64,000 nucleotides of DNA. It comes from Synoicihabitans lomoniglobus (GTDB lineage Bacteria; Verrucomicrobiota; Verrucomicrobiia; Opitutales; Opitutaceae). The stretch is from contig NZ_CP119075.1 in assembly GCF_029023725.1 (NCBI RefSeq), forward strand, positions 4,087,501-4,151,500, given 5' to 3'. The notes under the pieces are model-generated. The model did not search any database, had not been told where the DNA came from, and saw nothing but the letters and a program-made list of their open reading frames with translations. Made by a program: the position numbers and the translations under genes. This document shows, piece by piece, positions 53,201 through 60,962 of the stretch; position 1 is the stretch's first letter, and every line of letters begins with the position of its first letter.

Positions 53201-56200
53201 CCTGCAATGCGACGGTTGAAATCGACGACTGCGGCACCGCCTTAAACGTGGTGTCCACCGAACCGTCGGGCCAAAGGCGCGCGATGTAATTCTCCTCCAC
53301 GCCATCCACGTCATCAAACGACCCCACGATGATGATGCGACCATCCGGCTGCAGCGCGATTTCAGTCACGGTGGAGTTGGGGTTGGGCCGGAAATCAGGA
53401 TCGAAGGTTCCGTCCACGCGGAGTCGCACCAGGTTGGACCCCGAGGTATTGGCGGTGTTTGTAAAATAGCCCCCGAGCAGGACGGAGCCATCACTCTCGC
53501 GCGCCGCCGACTGCACCCGTCCGGAAAGCGCGCTGAGGTGTGCGTAGTTCGCCCCGGCAAAATCGAGGCCGTCCGCCGCCATCCATGCGACCGGTGAACG
53601 CAGTGTGTCCCAGATGCCACTCGGCACCCGGTCGATCAAGGTGTGGACCGCCCCGTCCGCCCGCAACGCGAACGAGCCGTCAATCGATCCCTGCGCCGTG
53701 AATCGCAGCACGTTTTCCCACGAGCTGCCGGCAAGACCATCGAACCGGCCGCCCGCCAGAATTTGGCCGCTGCGTTGCACCGTCAGCGCCCCGATGTAGC
53801 GATCAGGGTCAACGTCAGCGCGGGTGTTCCACGCGATGTCCACCCCCGACTCCGTTCCGTAAACGACCACCGGCGGTTCGGTGCGCACCGATCGATCATC
53901 GTCGCTGTAAATCGCGCCAAAGGTTCCGAGCACCAGCACACGGCCATCCCTCAGGGTGAGCAACGACTCCACCGAACCGTTGGTTTGCCAGACCGTGCCG
54001 TCATCGCGAGTGCCGTCAGGGTTGAGTCGCAGGAGATAGGCCGCCACGGTTTCCTCCTCCGTATCGAGATCGACGAACCGGGTGAACGCGCCGCCGACCA
54101 GAATATCGCCGTCGGCGAGGACCTGCATCGCCAACACCGAATCGTCAACCGCCGGTCGAAACGCCAGATCGAGCGAGCCGTCCGCATGGAGCCGGGCCAG
54201 CCGCAGCCGATCCGCATCGTCGTTGGTGATATCGTCCTCGTCGTCATCGTCACCTTCTTCGTCGTCGAGCTCGAGCAACGTGAAATCACCGCCGATGAGA
54301 ATATCTCCGTTGTCCTCCACCACGATGGAGCGCACGACCCCGTTGGGCAGCGGTCCGAAATCCTTATCCACTTTTCCATCCACCAGCACCCGGGCAAGTG
54401 CACTGAAGGTTTCCGTGCCCACTCCGGAAAAGCTGCCGCCAATGAGCGTCTTGCCATCGGGCTGACGCGCCATCGCCGCGATCGCGCCGTCCGTGATTGG
54501 TTGCCACGATTCATCCACATATCCCGCCGCCGTGATTCTCGCGAGGTAGGCCTGGCCCACCCCCTCATAGTCGTCGGGCGAGGTGTCGGCATCGTAATCG
54601 GGAGTGAAACCCGTAAAACTACCGCCGACGGTGATGCTGCCGTCATCCTCCAACAACATCGTGCTCACCGGACCATTGGGCTGGGGATCATAGGACTCGT
54701 CCCGCGTGCCATCCGCATTCAACCGTGCCAGGTAGTAATAGTCCTCGTCGTTGAGCGAGATGAAGTTGCCGCCGATGACGATCTTGCCGTCGGCCTGTTC
54801 CACCATCGTTTGCACCGCGCCGTTGATCTCGGGCGCAAAGGATTCATCCAGGACGCCGTCCGCCGAAATCAACGCCAGATTGGTGCGCGTCGCGCCGCCG
54901 AAATTGATGAACGATCCCGCCAGCAGGATGGATCCGTCCGCCCTTTCCAGCGCCTCCACCAACGCCGCCGATGATCCCGGGGAAAACGCCGCTTCGACGC
55001 GGCCGTTCTCGTGCATGCGCACGCCGAACAATCGCGTCACCACCGTGCCCGTGATCGTATCCGACACCGTGGTGAACAGGCCGCCGACGACCACCGCCCC
55101 GTCTTCCTGCAGCGCGATACTCTTGACCGTCGCACTGGGCGTGGCCCCGAAACTCGTATCCACTTCTCCGGCACGGTTCAAGCGGGCCAGACGCGGCGCG
55201 GAGGTCAGGGACTGGGAAACAAACGGCAGAAAGCTGTTGAAATCGCCGCCCACCAAAATTGATCCGGTATGTTCCACCGCCAGCGCCGTGACCCGGGCGC
55301 TGGGACGCGGATGAAAATCGCGATCGCGTCGGCCGTCGGGTCGAACCCGGGCCAGAAAGAGTTGGGTAACATCAAGCAAATCGTCCGCCCCGCGCATGGT
55401 GATGAAATCACCGCCGACCAACAGCGCTCCGTCGACTTCGACGGCGAGCGCGGTGACGAGATTGTCAAAACTCACCGCAAAAGTGGCATCAAAATCGCCG
55501 GCCGCATCGAACCGCGCCAACCGCCCGGCCGCGTGGCCGCCCACGGTCGTGAATGCACCTCCGGCCAGGAAGCCGCCGTCGGTGTTCGCCGCGAGAACCC
55601 GCACTTCGTTGTTAAGCTCCGGTTGAAAGTCATCCACCAGCGAGCCGTCCGCATGCAGCCGCGCCAGATAAGGTCGCGCCACCGCGGCATCGTCCGCCGA
55701 CGTCTGCACCGTGCGGAACGTGCCCCCGACCACCATGGTGCCGTCGGCCAGCACCGCGATCGCGGCCACGGCATCGCGCCCCGCATTTTCCCCGTCGAAC
55801 TGGGCGGCAAAGTCGCGATCCACCACCCCCTCCGGGTTCAAACGTGCCAGGCCGTGACGCTCGATCAACTCGTCGCCGTCGAGGACGTATGCAAAGCCGC
55901 CACCCACCAACAGATTGCCGTCCGCATCCAGAGCCAGCGCCTTGACCGGGCCGGAAAATATGGGGGCAAAGGTGGTATCGATGGAACCGTCGCCGTGAAA
56001 GCGCACCAGTCGCCCCCGGAGAGCGGGCGAACCGACGTTGCCGGGGTGTAAACCCGTAAAGGCTCCGCCCATGATGATCTTGCCATCGGGCTGCACCAGC
56101 ACGGCGTTTACGATGCCATTAAAATTGGGATCGAACGCCTCGGGTTTGGGCGTGACCGCGCCAGCACCGGTCGAAATTAAAAGAGCGACGACGGCACACC

Positions 56201-56237
56201 GGGCCGACCACCGCAGGGACAGGAAAAATCGTTTCAT
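50298..56237 (-). CDS. Giant secreted delta-60 repeat beta-propeller protein with acidic inserts
   Basis: 1979 residues. A signal peptide (CAVVALLISTGAGAVTP) precedes about 30 delta-60 repeats (residues about 35-1500) with the motif QPDGKIIMGGAFTG, then LARLNADGTxDxxFxP, about 52 residues apart. Several repeats carry very acidic insertions, for example DDEEGDDDDEDDITNDD (near 660), EEDDDDGDEATDDD (near 1030) and DDDDDGDGDTDDDGND (near 1160), all between GGxF and YLARLN. Residues about 1650-1979 contain two copies of a module with VGFVVEGTSPRQLLLRGIGPGL and VGFVVEGSAPQRVLIRGAGPAL, typical of Verrucomicrobiota extracellular proteins. It follows the beta-barrel gene by 24 nt. Role unknown, probably surface-exposed. 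Confidence 0.88.
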   Translation of the reverse strand: MKRFFLSLRWSARCAVVALLISTGAGAVTPKPEAFDPNFNGIVNAVLVQPDGKIIMGGAFTGLHPGNVGSPALRGRLVRFHGDGSIDTTFAPIFSGPVKALALDADGNLLVGGGFAYVLDGDELIERHGLARLNPEGVVDRDFAAQFDGENAGRDAVAAIAVLADGTMVVGGTFRTVQTSADDAAVARPYLARLHADGSLVDDFQPELNNEVRVLAANTDGGFLAGGAFTTVGGHAAGRLARFDAAGDFDATFAVSFDNLVTALAVEVDGALLVGGDFITMRGADDLLDVTQLFLARVRPDGRRDRDFHPRPSARVTALAVEHTGSILVGGDFNSFLPFVSQSLTSAPRLARLNRAGEVDTSFGATPSATVKSIALQEDGAVVVGGLFTTVSDTITGTVVTRLFGVRMHENGRVEAAFSPGSSAALVEALERADGSILLAGSFINFGGATRTNLALISADGVLDESFAPEINGAVQTMVEQADGKIVIGGNFISLNDEDYYYLARLNADGTRDESYDPQPNGPVSTMLLEDDGSITVGGSFTGFTPDYDADTSPDDYEGVGQAYLARITAAGYVDESWQPITDGAIAAMARQPDGKTLIGGSFSGVGTETFSALARVLVDGKVDKDFGPLPNGVVRSIVVEDNGDILIGGDFTLLELDDEEGDDDDEDDITNDDADRLRLARLHADGSLDLAFRPAVDDSVLAMQVLADGDILVGGAFTRFVDLDTEEETVAAYLLRLNPDGTRDDGTVWQTNGSVESLLTLRDGRVLVLGTFGAIYSDDDRSVRTEPPVVVYGTESGVDIAWNTRADVDPDRYIGALTVQRSGQILAGGRFDGLAGSSWENVLRFTAQGSIDGSFALRADGAVHTLIDRVPSGIWDTLRSPVAWMAADGLDFAGANYAHLSALSGRVQSAARESDGSVLLGGYFTNTANTSGSNLVRLRVDGTFDPDFRPNPNSTVTEIALQPDGRIIIVGSFDDVDGVEENYIARLWPDGSVDTTFKAVPQSSISTVALQEDGKILIGGSFQYFDVDDGEEDDDDGDEATDDDTAQRYLARLNTDGTLDKSFVPVLNGYVGSIQVHPSGEISIGGEFTYLTISDTSTVRNGLARLTAEGLLVEDFDPSPNGTVWDLELQADGKLLVAGAFTGFDNLSDFQDDDDDGDGDTDDDGNDIADEDSDVYYLARLNVDGSLDLDFNPTPNATVREIALQADGALLVRGDFGAFFPDAAEYGIARRGVARVNVDGSVDARFNPNPDDEVYMMIELADDSILLGGDFESLGLEAVLYVGGAFDTLNDLAIPRLGRVQSDGSPDGNYAPTPDGDVHALVGTPDDRMIVAGAFTTLFGQTRARIARLEQDGSLDADFAPVVDGAVRAVAIDQNGGVLIGGDFTTVDGQPRAGLARLWSDGSLDPDWTPTVMGAVQSLAVLPDGRVVVAGELSAVNGLARTHLAVVSATGALDAEFAPTIDGAVHAVAVRADGRVTIGGAFGSVNGAASPRVATLDLNGALYAAGESGTNGTVYALAIDREGRLVAGGSFTRLGEVSRSLLGRTSIASSFGQTLLVDEDGRGLTWVQTGAAATPAAVKIAVSLDGEEWIERGLATRNGSYDTWRWSGAALPVGRDYYLRVRMITSGTRWASGSVREYQRLFQGTRSSGYGYGSTLPSRFGVIDGDLGDWLPGGEGIVVSGGRVVSGDDTGAGNPGEGDDEIDVLTSRLTNVSTRVALTGEDTLTVGFVVEGTSPRQLLLRGIGPGLVAFLDGGAMRYPELSLHDHTGATLATNSGWNGTSATRNLFAQAGAFALPGGSADAVITPVLAPGTYTLALSDRRDEGGTVLAEVYDLGSVRVTDHLSNLSTLGRIGAGAEAFVVGFVVEGSAPQRVLIRGAGPALLDLGVADASDDVTIDVRDVTGQVLARNDDWATPVAGGASPAAVAASAGAVGAFAFAEGSADAAVLIDLAPGVYTVMLGTKDDAPQRGLIEIYTVSP

Positions 56238-56261
56238 AAGGGTCCGAAAAATGGGGGGATT

Positions 56262-57506
56262 CTAAAACTTCGTGGTAATGCCGATCCGCAGGCCGAGCCC
56301 GCTGGAGATCTCCGCCGCCGCCTCGCGGCCGTCGATTTCAAGACTCAGTTCCTCGTCGAAGTCCTCGTAGTAGGCGCTGGCGAAAAACGAGGTGCGATCG
56401 TTCAGCATCCACTCCGCGTCGACACTGCCGAAGACGCCCGCGAAGGTCTCGGTCTGGGTGTCGCTTTGCTCGCTGATCTCGTCGCTTTGGGTGTCGGCAT
56501 CGATGATCAGCGTTTCCGCATAACGCATCGACAGACCGATGAGCGTGAACGTGCCGCCGCCGCTGACTTTGAGCGAAATATTGTTGATCGGCTCCCACCG
56601 CATCCACGGTCCCGAGCGCAAGGTGAAATACGCGCCGTGCACCTGCCAAAACCCCTCGATCTCCGCGCCGTCGGAGATGGTCTGCACGGTGCGATCCTGC
56701 GGCAGGTTGCCGAGCAGCGTGGAGTCTTCGACCACGTAGGTCGTGGTGATGCCATCTTCGCCGACCAACTCCACCGTCTGGTAGGACGGAGACGTGTAGC
56801 CGAGGGAGACGCCGTCGTCGTCATACTCGATGGTCGGGGCCGGGGCACCGAGCAGGGAGTAGGTGTCGGTCGTGATCACGAGGTCGGCCGTGGTCGTGCC
56901 GCGAAACTTGGCGTTGACGTCGCTCAGTCCCCACCCGCCCAGCCAACCCACCTGCCAGGCCCGCCGGCGCGGCCCCGCCCAGCGCCCGCCCTGCCACAGC
57001 ACCCGCGAGTATTCGAGATCTGGATTCACCGCCTTGCCGCTTTCCGCCTCCACCACGGAGTCGTTGGGCGAGGACGCGTAGGCGTGAAACATGACACCCG
57101 TGCCATCGGCGGTAACCTGCCCCTCGTCGGCGTAGCTCCAGTTGTTGGTGGCCCCGTCGCTCAGGTTGAACGAGTTGGAGGTTTCCCCGCGTTGGTCGAA
57201 TCCCACGTAACCGTCGGCGTAGACGCGGTTGCTCAGGGTGGTGGCGTCATCCTCGTCAAAATCGGTCCGAATCAAGCCGAGGTTGGAAAACTGCACCTTC
57301 GCGTTGCCCAGCAAACGGAGGCTGACGGAAAACTCGTTGTGATACGGTTCGACCAGCAAATGGTCCGGCAATGAACGCGCGTATTTATTGAGGATCTCCT
57401 CGGGTGCCGGCTCTTCCTCCGCGGTTTGCGCAGCGAGTCCAACCGGAAGGCACGAAATCAAAACCGCGCGCAAAAGGGCGGGGCAGCGGAAGCAGGTGTT
57501 CAACAT
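56262..57506 (-). CDS. Putative outer-membrane beta-barrel protein, unknown function
   Basis: 414 residues from the ATG at 57506, which gives a signal peptide (LLRAVLISCLPVGLAAQTA). Upstream starts add non-signal sequence. The body has alternating hydrophobic strands separated by polar turns, such as FSVSLRLLGNAKVQFSNLGLI, NNISLKVSGGGTFTLIGLSM and RTSFFASAYYEDF. It ends LGLRIGITTKF, with the terminal Phe expected by the BAM machinery. The helical TDTQSDEISEQSDTQTETF part is an extracellular loop candidate. I recognise no family. It heads an operon with the delta-60 gene and is divergent from the LytS/LytTR pair. Confidence 0.7.
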   Translation of the reverse strand: MLNTCFRCPALLRAVLISCLPVGLAAQTAEEEPAPEEILNKYARSLPDHLLVEPYHNEFSVSLRLLGNAKVQFSNLGLIRTDFDEDDATTLSNRVYADGYVGFDQRGETSNSFNLSDGATNNWSYADEGQVTADGTGVMFHAYASSPNDSVVEAESGKAVNPDLEYSRVLWQGGRWAGPRRRAWQVGWLGGWGLSDVNAKFRGTTTADLVITTDTYSLLGAPAPTIEYDDDGVSLGYTSPSYQTVELVGEDGITTTYVVEDSTLLGNLPQDRTVQTISDGAEIEGFWQVHGAYFTLRSGPWMRWEPINNISLKVSGGGTFTLIGLSMRYAETLIIDADTQSDEISEQSDTQTETFAGVFGSVDAEWMLNDRTSFFASAYYEDFDEELSLEIDGREAAAEISSGLGLRIGITTKF

Positions 57507-57705
57507 GAGTGCGGAGTATGACCCGCATTTTCCATGAATTCGGGTTATCGCTGGATGAACCCCGGCCAATCCGGGACGGACCCGCCTCAGGCGGGGACGA
57601 ATACATGGTGCTTTGTCACCTCGGAATGAAACCTACAGGCAAAATGGGCGTCCCATCCCGCTCGTCACCTTCCGCCTAAGCGGAACGGGGACGCCTCGAT
57701 TCCTC

Positions 57706-59079
57706 ATGCCTCCTGCTCCCGTTCCCGTTCCCTCTTCCTCGCCGTCGTCCCGCGATGCCGGACGCCGCACGGAATGGAGAATCACGGCGCTGCTCATCGC
57801 GGTGTCACTGGTGGTGGGCATCGCCTTCACCTGGCCATTGTTGCGGTTCATCGATGTCGACGCCGGCGTCGCCGCCACGCTCGTCGCGGTCGGATGGAGT
57901 CCGTGGGCCTTCCTCGCCGTCATCATCATCGCGCTGGCCCGGGTCGCGCCGCTCGACCACGATCGGTGGCGCCGCACCCTGCCCATCCACCTCGCCGCTT
58001 GCGCGACCCTCGCACTGGGCGGATACCTTTCTTCGGACTGGATCCGGGAAACGCGGATTCACAATTGGCCCCGCCTGACCCCGACCCGGCCGGCCAGGAT
58101 GGTTTCGCTCTCGTCGGAAACCGTCTCCCGGCCCCGCACCGAGGTTTCTCCTGCCCCGGCGACGGAGCGCGCCCCGGAGGCATTCGCCTCCGGACCTCGC
58201 GGCGGTCCCTCCTGGCCACCCGAACGGACGGCCACCGGCGAAACGAGGGCGTTTGTCGACGGACGGCACATGCGTTTTTTTAGCGGTGAATTCCCGGAAC
58301 CCGACCCTCAGTCCCTCGCAGTGGTCATGACCATCCGTTCACTCGGCTCGGGTCTGATCGTGCCGTTCTATATCCTCTTACTCGCCGTCGCCCAAGCCAT
58401 GCGCAATCACCGCCGGGCCCTCGACACCGCCCAAGCGGCGGCTGAGTCCACGCACCTGCTGACCCAGGCCCGGCTGCAAGCGCTGCAAAGCCAACTGCAG
58501 CCGCACTTCCTGTTCAACACCCTCAACGCCATCACCAGCTATATTTCCACCGCCCCACGTCAGGCCGAGGAAATGGTCTGCGCGCTCAGCGATCTGCTGC
58601 GCCGTGTATTGACTTTATCACAACAACACGAAGTCACGCTGACGGAGGAGCTCGAACTCGTTGACCTCTACCTGTGCATTCAGCGTCACCGCTTCGGCGA
58701 TCGACTTGATTTCGCCCCGCACATCGACCGTCGACTCCTCGACGCGGCGGTGCCGCCGCTCGTGCTGCAACCGATCGTGGAAAATGCGATCGTGCACGGC
58801 CTCGATCGCGCCACGACTCCCGGCAAGATCGAACTGCGGGCCGAGCAGATCGGTGACCAACTACGCCTCACCCTCATCGACCACCACCGCTCGACCACGA
58901 CGGCCAAAGCCGGTTCGAGCCGACCCGGGGTCGGACTGGCCAATGTGCGCAACCGTCTCGCGACCCTCTACGGCGACGCCGCCAGTCTGCACGCCCAACC
59001 CCGCACCGAAGGGGGCTACTTTACCGAGATCAATTTACCGCTTCATCCCTGCCACGACCCGACATGCGAATCCTCATAG
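57706..59079 (+). CDS. LytS-like sensor histidine kinase (His_kinase family)
   Basis: 457 residues from the ATG at 57706 (an upstream TTG at 57613 is less likely). Two helices (TALLIAVSLVVGIAFTWPLL and AFLAVIIIALARVAPL), a third near 110, and a fourth (SGLIVPFYILLLAVAQAM) flank a periplasmic linker of about 90 residues. The His_kinase core begins ALQSQLQPHFLFNTLNAITS, with the phospho-acceptor His267. HATPase_c follows (LVLQPIVENAIVHGLDRA, PGVGLANVRNRLATLYGD). The stop overlaps the response regulator start by 16 nt, indicating translational coupling. Confidence 0.93.
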   Translation: MPPAPVPVPSSSPSSRDAGRRTEWRITALLIAVSLVVGIAFTWPLLRFIDVDAGVAATLVAVGWSPWAFLAVIIIALARVAPLDHDRWRRTLPIHLAACATLALGGYLSSDWIRETRIHNWPRLTPTRPARMVSLSSETVSRPRTEVSPAPATERAPEAFASGPRGGPSWPPERTATGETRAFVDGRHMRFFSGEFPEPDPQSLAVVMTIRSLGSGLIVPFYILLLAVAQAMRNHRRALDTAQAAAESTHLLTQARLQALQSQLQPHFLFNTLNAITSYISTAPRQAEEMVCALSDLLRRVLTLSQQHEVTLTEELELVDLYLCIQRHRFGDRLDFAPHIDRRLLDAAVPPLVLQPIVENAIVHGLDRATTPGKIELRAEQIGDQLRLTLIDHHRSTTTAKAGSSRPGVGLANVRNRLATLYGDAASLHAQPRTEGGYFTEINLPLHPCHDPTCESS

Positions 59080-59786
59080 CCGACGACGAAGCGCCCGCCC
59101 GGGCGCGACTGCGCGAACTACTCGCCCATGAAAACGATATCGAAATCGTGGGCGAATACGCCAACGGCGACGATGCCATCGACGGCGCTCTCACCGAACG
59201 ACCCGATCTCATTTTTCTCGATATCGAAATGCCCCGCACCAACGGACTCGACGTCCTGCAGGAGATCAGTCGCGTGATGCATCCCCGGGTCATCTTCACC
59301 ACGGCGCACGCCGAATCGGCAGTCGAAGCGTTCAATCTGGAGGCCACGGACTACCTGCTGAAACCGTTTTCCCGCGCCCGCTTCGCCTCCGCCTTGCAAC
59401 GCGCCCGCCGTCACGTCGCCGATGCCGGAGTTGAATCCGATGCGAACAGCGCGACCACCGACCGGCTCCTCATCAAAACCGGCAAGGGTTATCGCGTCGT
59501 GCCCGCCGAAGACATTATTTCGATTCAGGCCGCCGCCAACTACGTCGTGCTGCGCACCGCCGACAGCAAACACATCATGCGGCGCACCCTCAGCCAGTTG
59601 GTGGCGGAGCTTTGTCCCCGCCGCTTCTTCCGCACCTCGCGGTCGACCGTCGCCAATCTCCATCACGTGCGGGAGGTATCCAGCACCGCCTCGGGCCACC
59701 AGATCGTGGTGCTGAGCGATGGCAACGAGCTCCCGCTCACGGTCGGGCTGCGCGAGCTGCAAGCCCGGCTGCGCAATCTCGCCTGA
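59064..59786 (+). CDS. LytTR-family response regulator
   Basis: 240 residues. The receiver domain holds the acidic pocket Asp7/Asp8, the phosphorylation site Asp53 (DLIFLDIEMPRTNG), a conserved Thr (FTTAHAESAVEAF) and Lys in DYLLKPFS. The LytTR DNA-binding domain covers about 135-240 (VPAEDIISIQAAANYVVLRT, RRFFRTSRSTVANLHHVREV). Partner of the preceding kinase. The nearest candidate target by position is the divergent barrel/delta-60 operon. Confidence 0.95.
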   Translation: MRILIADDEAPARARLRELLAHENDIEIVGEYANGDDAIDGALTERPDLIFLDIEMPRTNGLDVLQEISRVMHPRVIFTTAHAESAVEAFNLEATDYLLKPFSRARFASALQRARRHVADAGVESDANSATTDRLLIKTGKGYRVVPAEDIISIQAAANYVVLRTADSKHIMRRTLSQLVAELCPRRFFRTSRSTVANLHHVREVSSTASGHQIVVLSDGNELPLTVGLRELQARLRNLA

Positions 59787-59893
59787 TCCGGCACCGCGTC
59801 GCAGCTGTCGTTCCATGTTTGGGCGACAATTGAGCGCGGAGACCGAGCGGTTTGCATCGCGCCGTCTTTCGCGGGAGCGCATGTTGGGCAGCG

Positions 59894-60613
59894 ATGACCA
59901 CCCGCCCATCCTCACGCGTCATAGTGCTCGTCGGCGATCGCGATGACACCGTCACCGCCCATCCGGCCATCGAACGCTCGCTGCAAGCCGCAGGCGCGAC
60001 GTGGCAGTGGTTGCCCACGACTCAGGTGGGCAACCCCGCCGCGACTCTCCCGGCCGCCGCCGGCGTGTGGTGCGTGCCCGCCAGCCCATATCGCTCCACC
60101 ACCGGCGCGCTTAACGCGATCCAGTTTGCGCGTGAAAACCGCATCCCCTTTCTCGGCACCTGCGGTGGCTTTCAACACCTGTTGCTCGAATGCGCCCGCG
60201 ACCGGTGCGGCGCCGCCGAGAACGCCCACGCCGAGATCGATGGCGAGGCCGAGGACCCGGTGTGCGTGCCATTGAGTTGCAGTCTGCGCGAAGCACTGGG
60301 CACCGTGCGATTCACTCCCGGCAGTCAACTCGCCGCGTTGTTGGGCACTCGCTGCGCCGATGTCGGCTACAATTGCGGCTTCAGCCTGTCTCCCGCCTGG
60401 CAACCAAGGCTGGAAGCGGTCGGTCTCCGATTCACCGGCTTTGATGAAGCCAACGGCGAGATCCGCGCCGGGGAGTTCGCGCCCCATCCGTTCTGCATCG
60501 GCACGCTGTTTCAGCCCGAACGGGCCATATTGCGGGGCGACGTGCATCCCTTGGTCACGGCTTTTGTCGCCGCGACCAAAGAAATCCGAGGGGACAGCGT
60601 TTCGTCGGCGTAA
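59894..60613 (+). CDS. CTP-synthase-like type-1 amidotransferase domain protein
   Basis: 239 residues. It resembles the glutaminase half of CTP synthase: the nucleophile is Cys90 in IPFLGTCGGFQHLLLECAR, and the C-terminal block reads APHPFCIGTLFQPERAIL. In CTP synthase this is HPFFVxTQFHPE, so the catalytic His of the FHPE motif is Gln here. The synthetase half is absent. Glutaminase activity is therefore doubtful. The ATG at 59894 fits better than 59852, whose extension is Arg/Cys-rich. The next gene begins 10 nt after the stop. Confidence 0.8.
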   Translation: MTTRPSSRVIVLVGDRDDTVTAHPAIERSLQAAGATWQWLPTTQVGNPAATLPAAAGVWCVPASPYRSTTGALNAIQFARENRIPFLGTCGGFQHLLLECARDRCGAAENAHAEIDGEAEDPVCVPLSCSLREALGTVRFTPGSQLAALLGTRCADVGYNCGFSLSPAWQPRLEAVGLRFTGFDEANGEIRAGEFAPHPFCIGTLFQPERAILRGDVHPLVTAFVAATKEIRGDSVSSA

Positions 60614-60623
60614 TATGCTGCGT

Positions 60624-60962
60624 ATGAAAACTCTACTAGCGACCCTCCTCACCTTGACCTTGGCCGGCCCGGCCTTCGCCGCGCATCACGAAAACGACGC
60701 CCCCAAGGACGCGTATCCGTTATCCACCTGCGTCGTGTCCGGAGAAAAGCTCGGTGGCATGGGCGAACCCTACGTGCTCCATCACCAGGTCAAAGACCAA
60801 CCCGACCGCGAAGTCCGTCTCTGTTGCGAAATGTGCGTCGGCCGTTTTAACAGCAATCCCGAGCGTTTCCTCGCCAAACTCGATGCGGCGAAAGCCAAGC
60901 AGGACGCCAAAGACACCCCGCGCCCGTCGACCAAGCCCGACCACGCCAAACACACCAACTGA
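60624..60962 (+). CDS. Small secreted YHS/TRASH-like metal-binding protein
   Basis: 112 residues from ATG 60624 (60615 is an alternative in the same frame). A signal peptide (LLATLLTLTLAGPAFAAHH) precedes a domain with Cys in STCVVSGEKLGGMGEP and a CCEMC cluster in VRLCCEMCVGRFNSNPERFL. The arrangement (a Cys about 36 residues before the CxxC) is that of YHS or TRASH-type metal-binding folds. The tail is rich in Lys, Asp and Pro. TAATAT seven bases before the ATG may be the -10 element of a leaderless transcript. Its TGA overlaps the ATG of the next gene (TGATG). The likely role is periplasmic metal capture for the efflux pump. Confidence 0.8.
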   Translation: MKTLLATLLTLTLAGPAFAAHHENDAPKDAYPLSTCVVSGEKLGGMGEPYVLHHQVKDQPDREVRLCCEMCVGRFNSNPERFLAKLDAAKAKQDAKDTPRPSTKPDHAKHTN

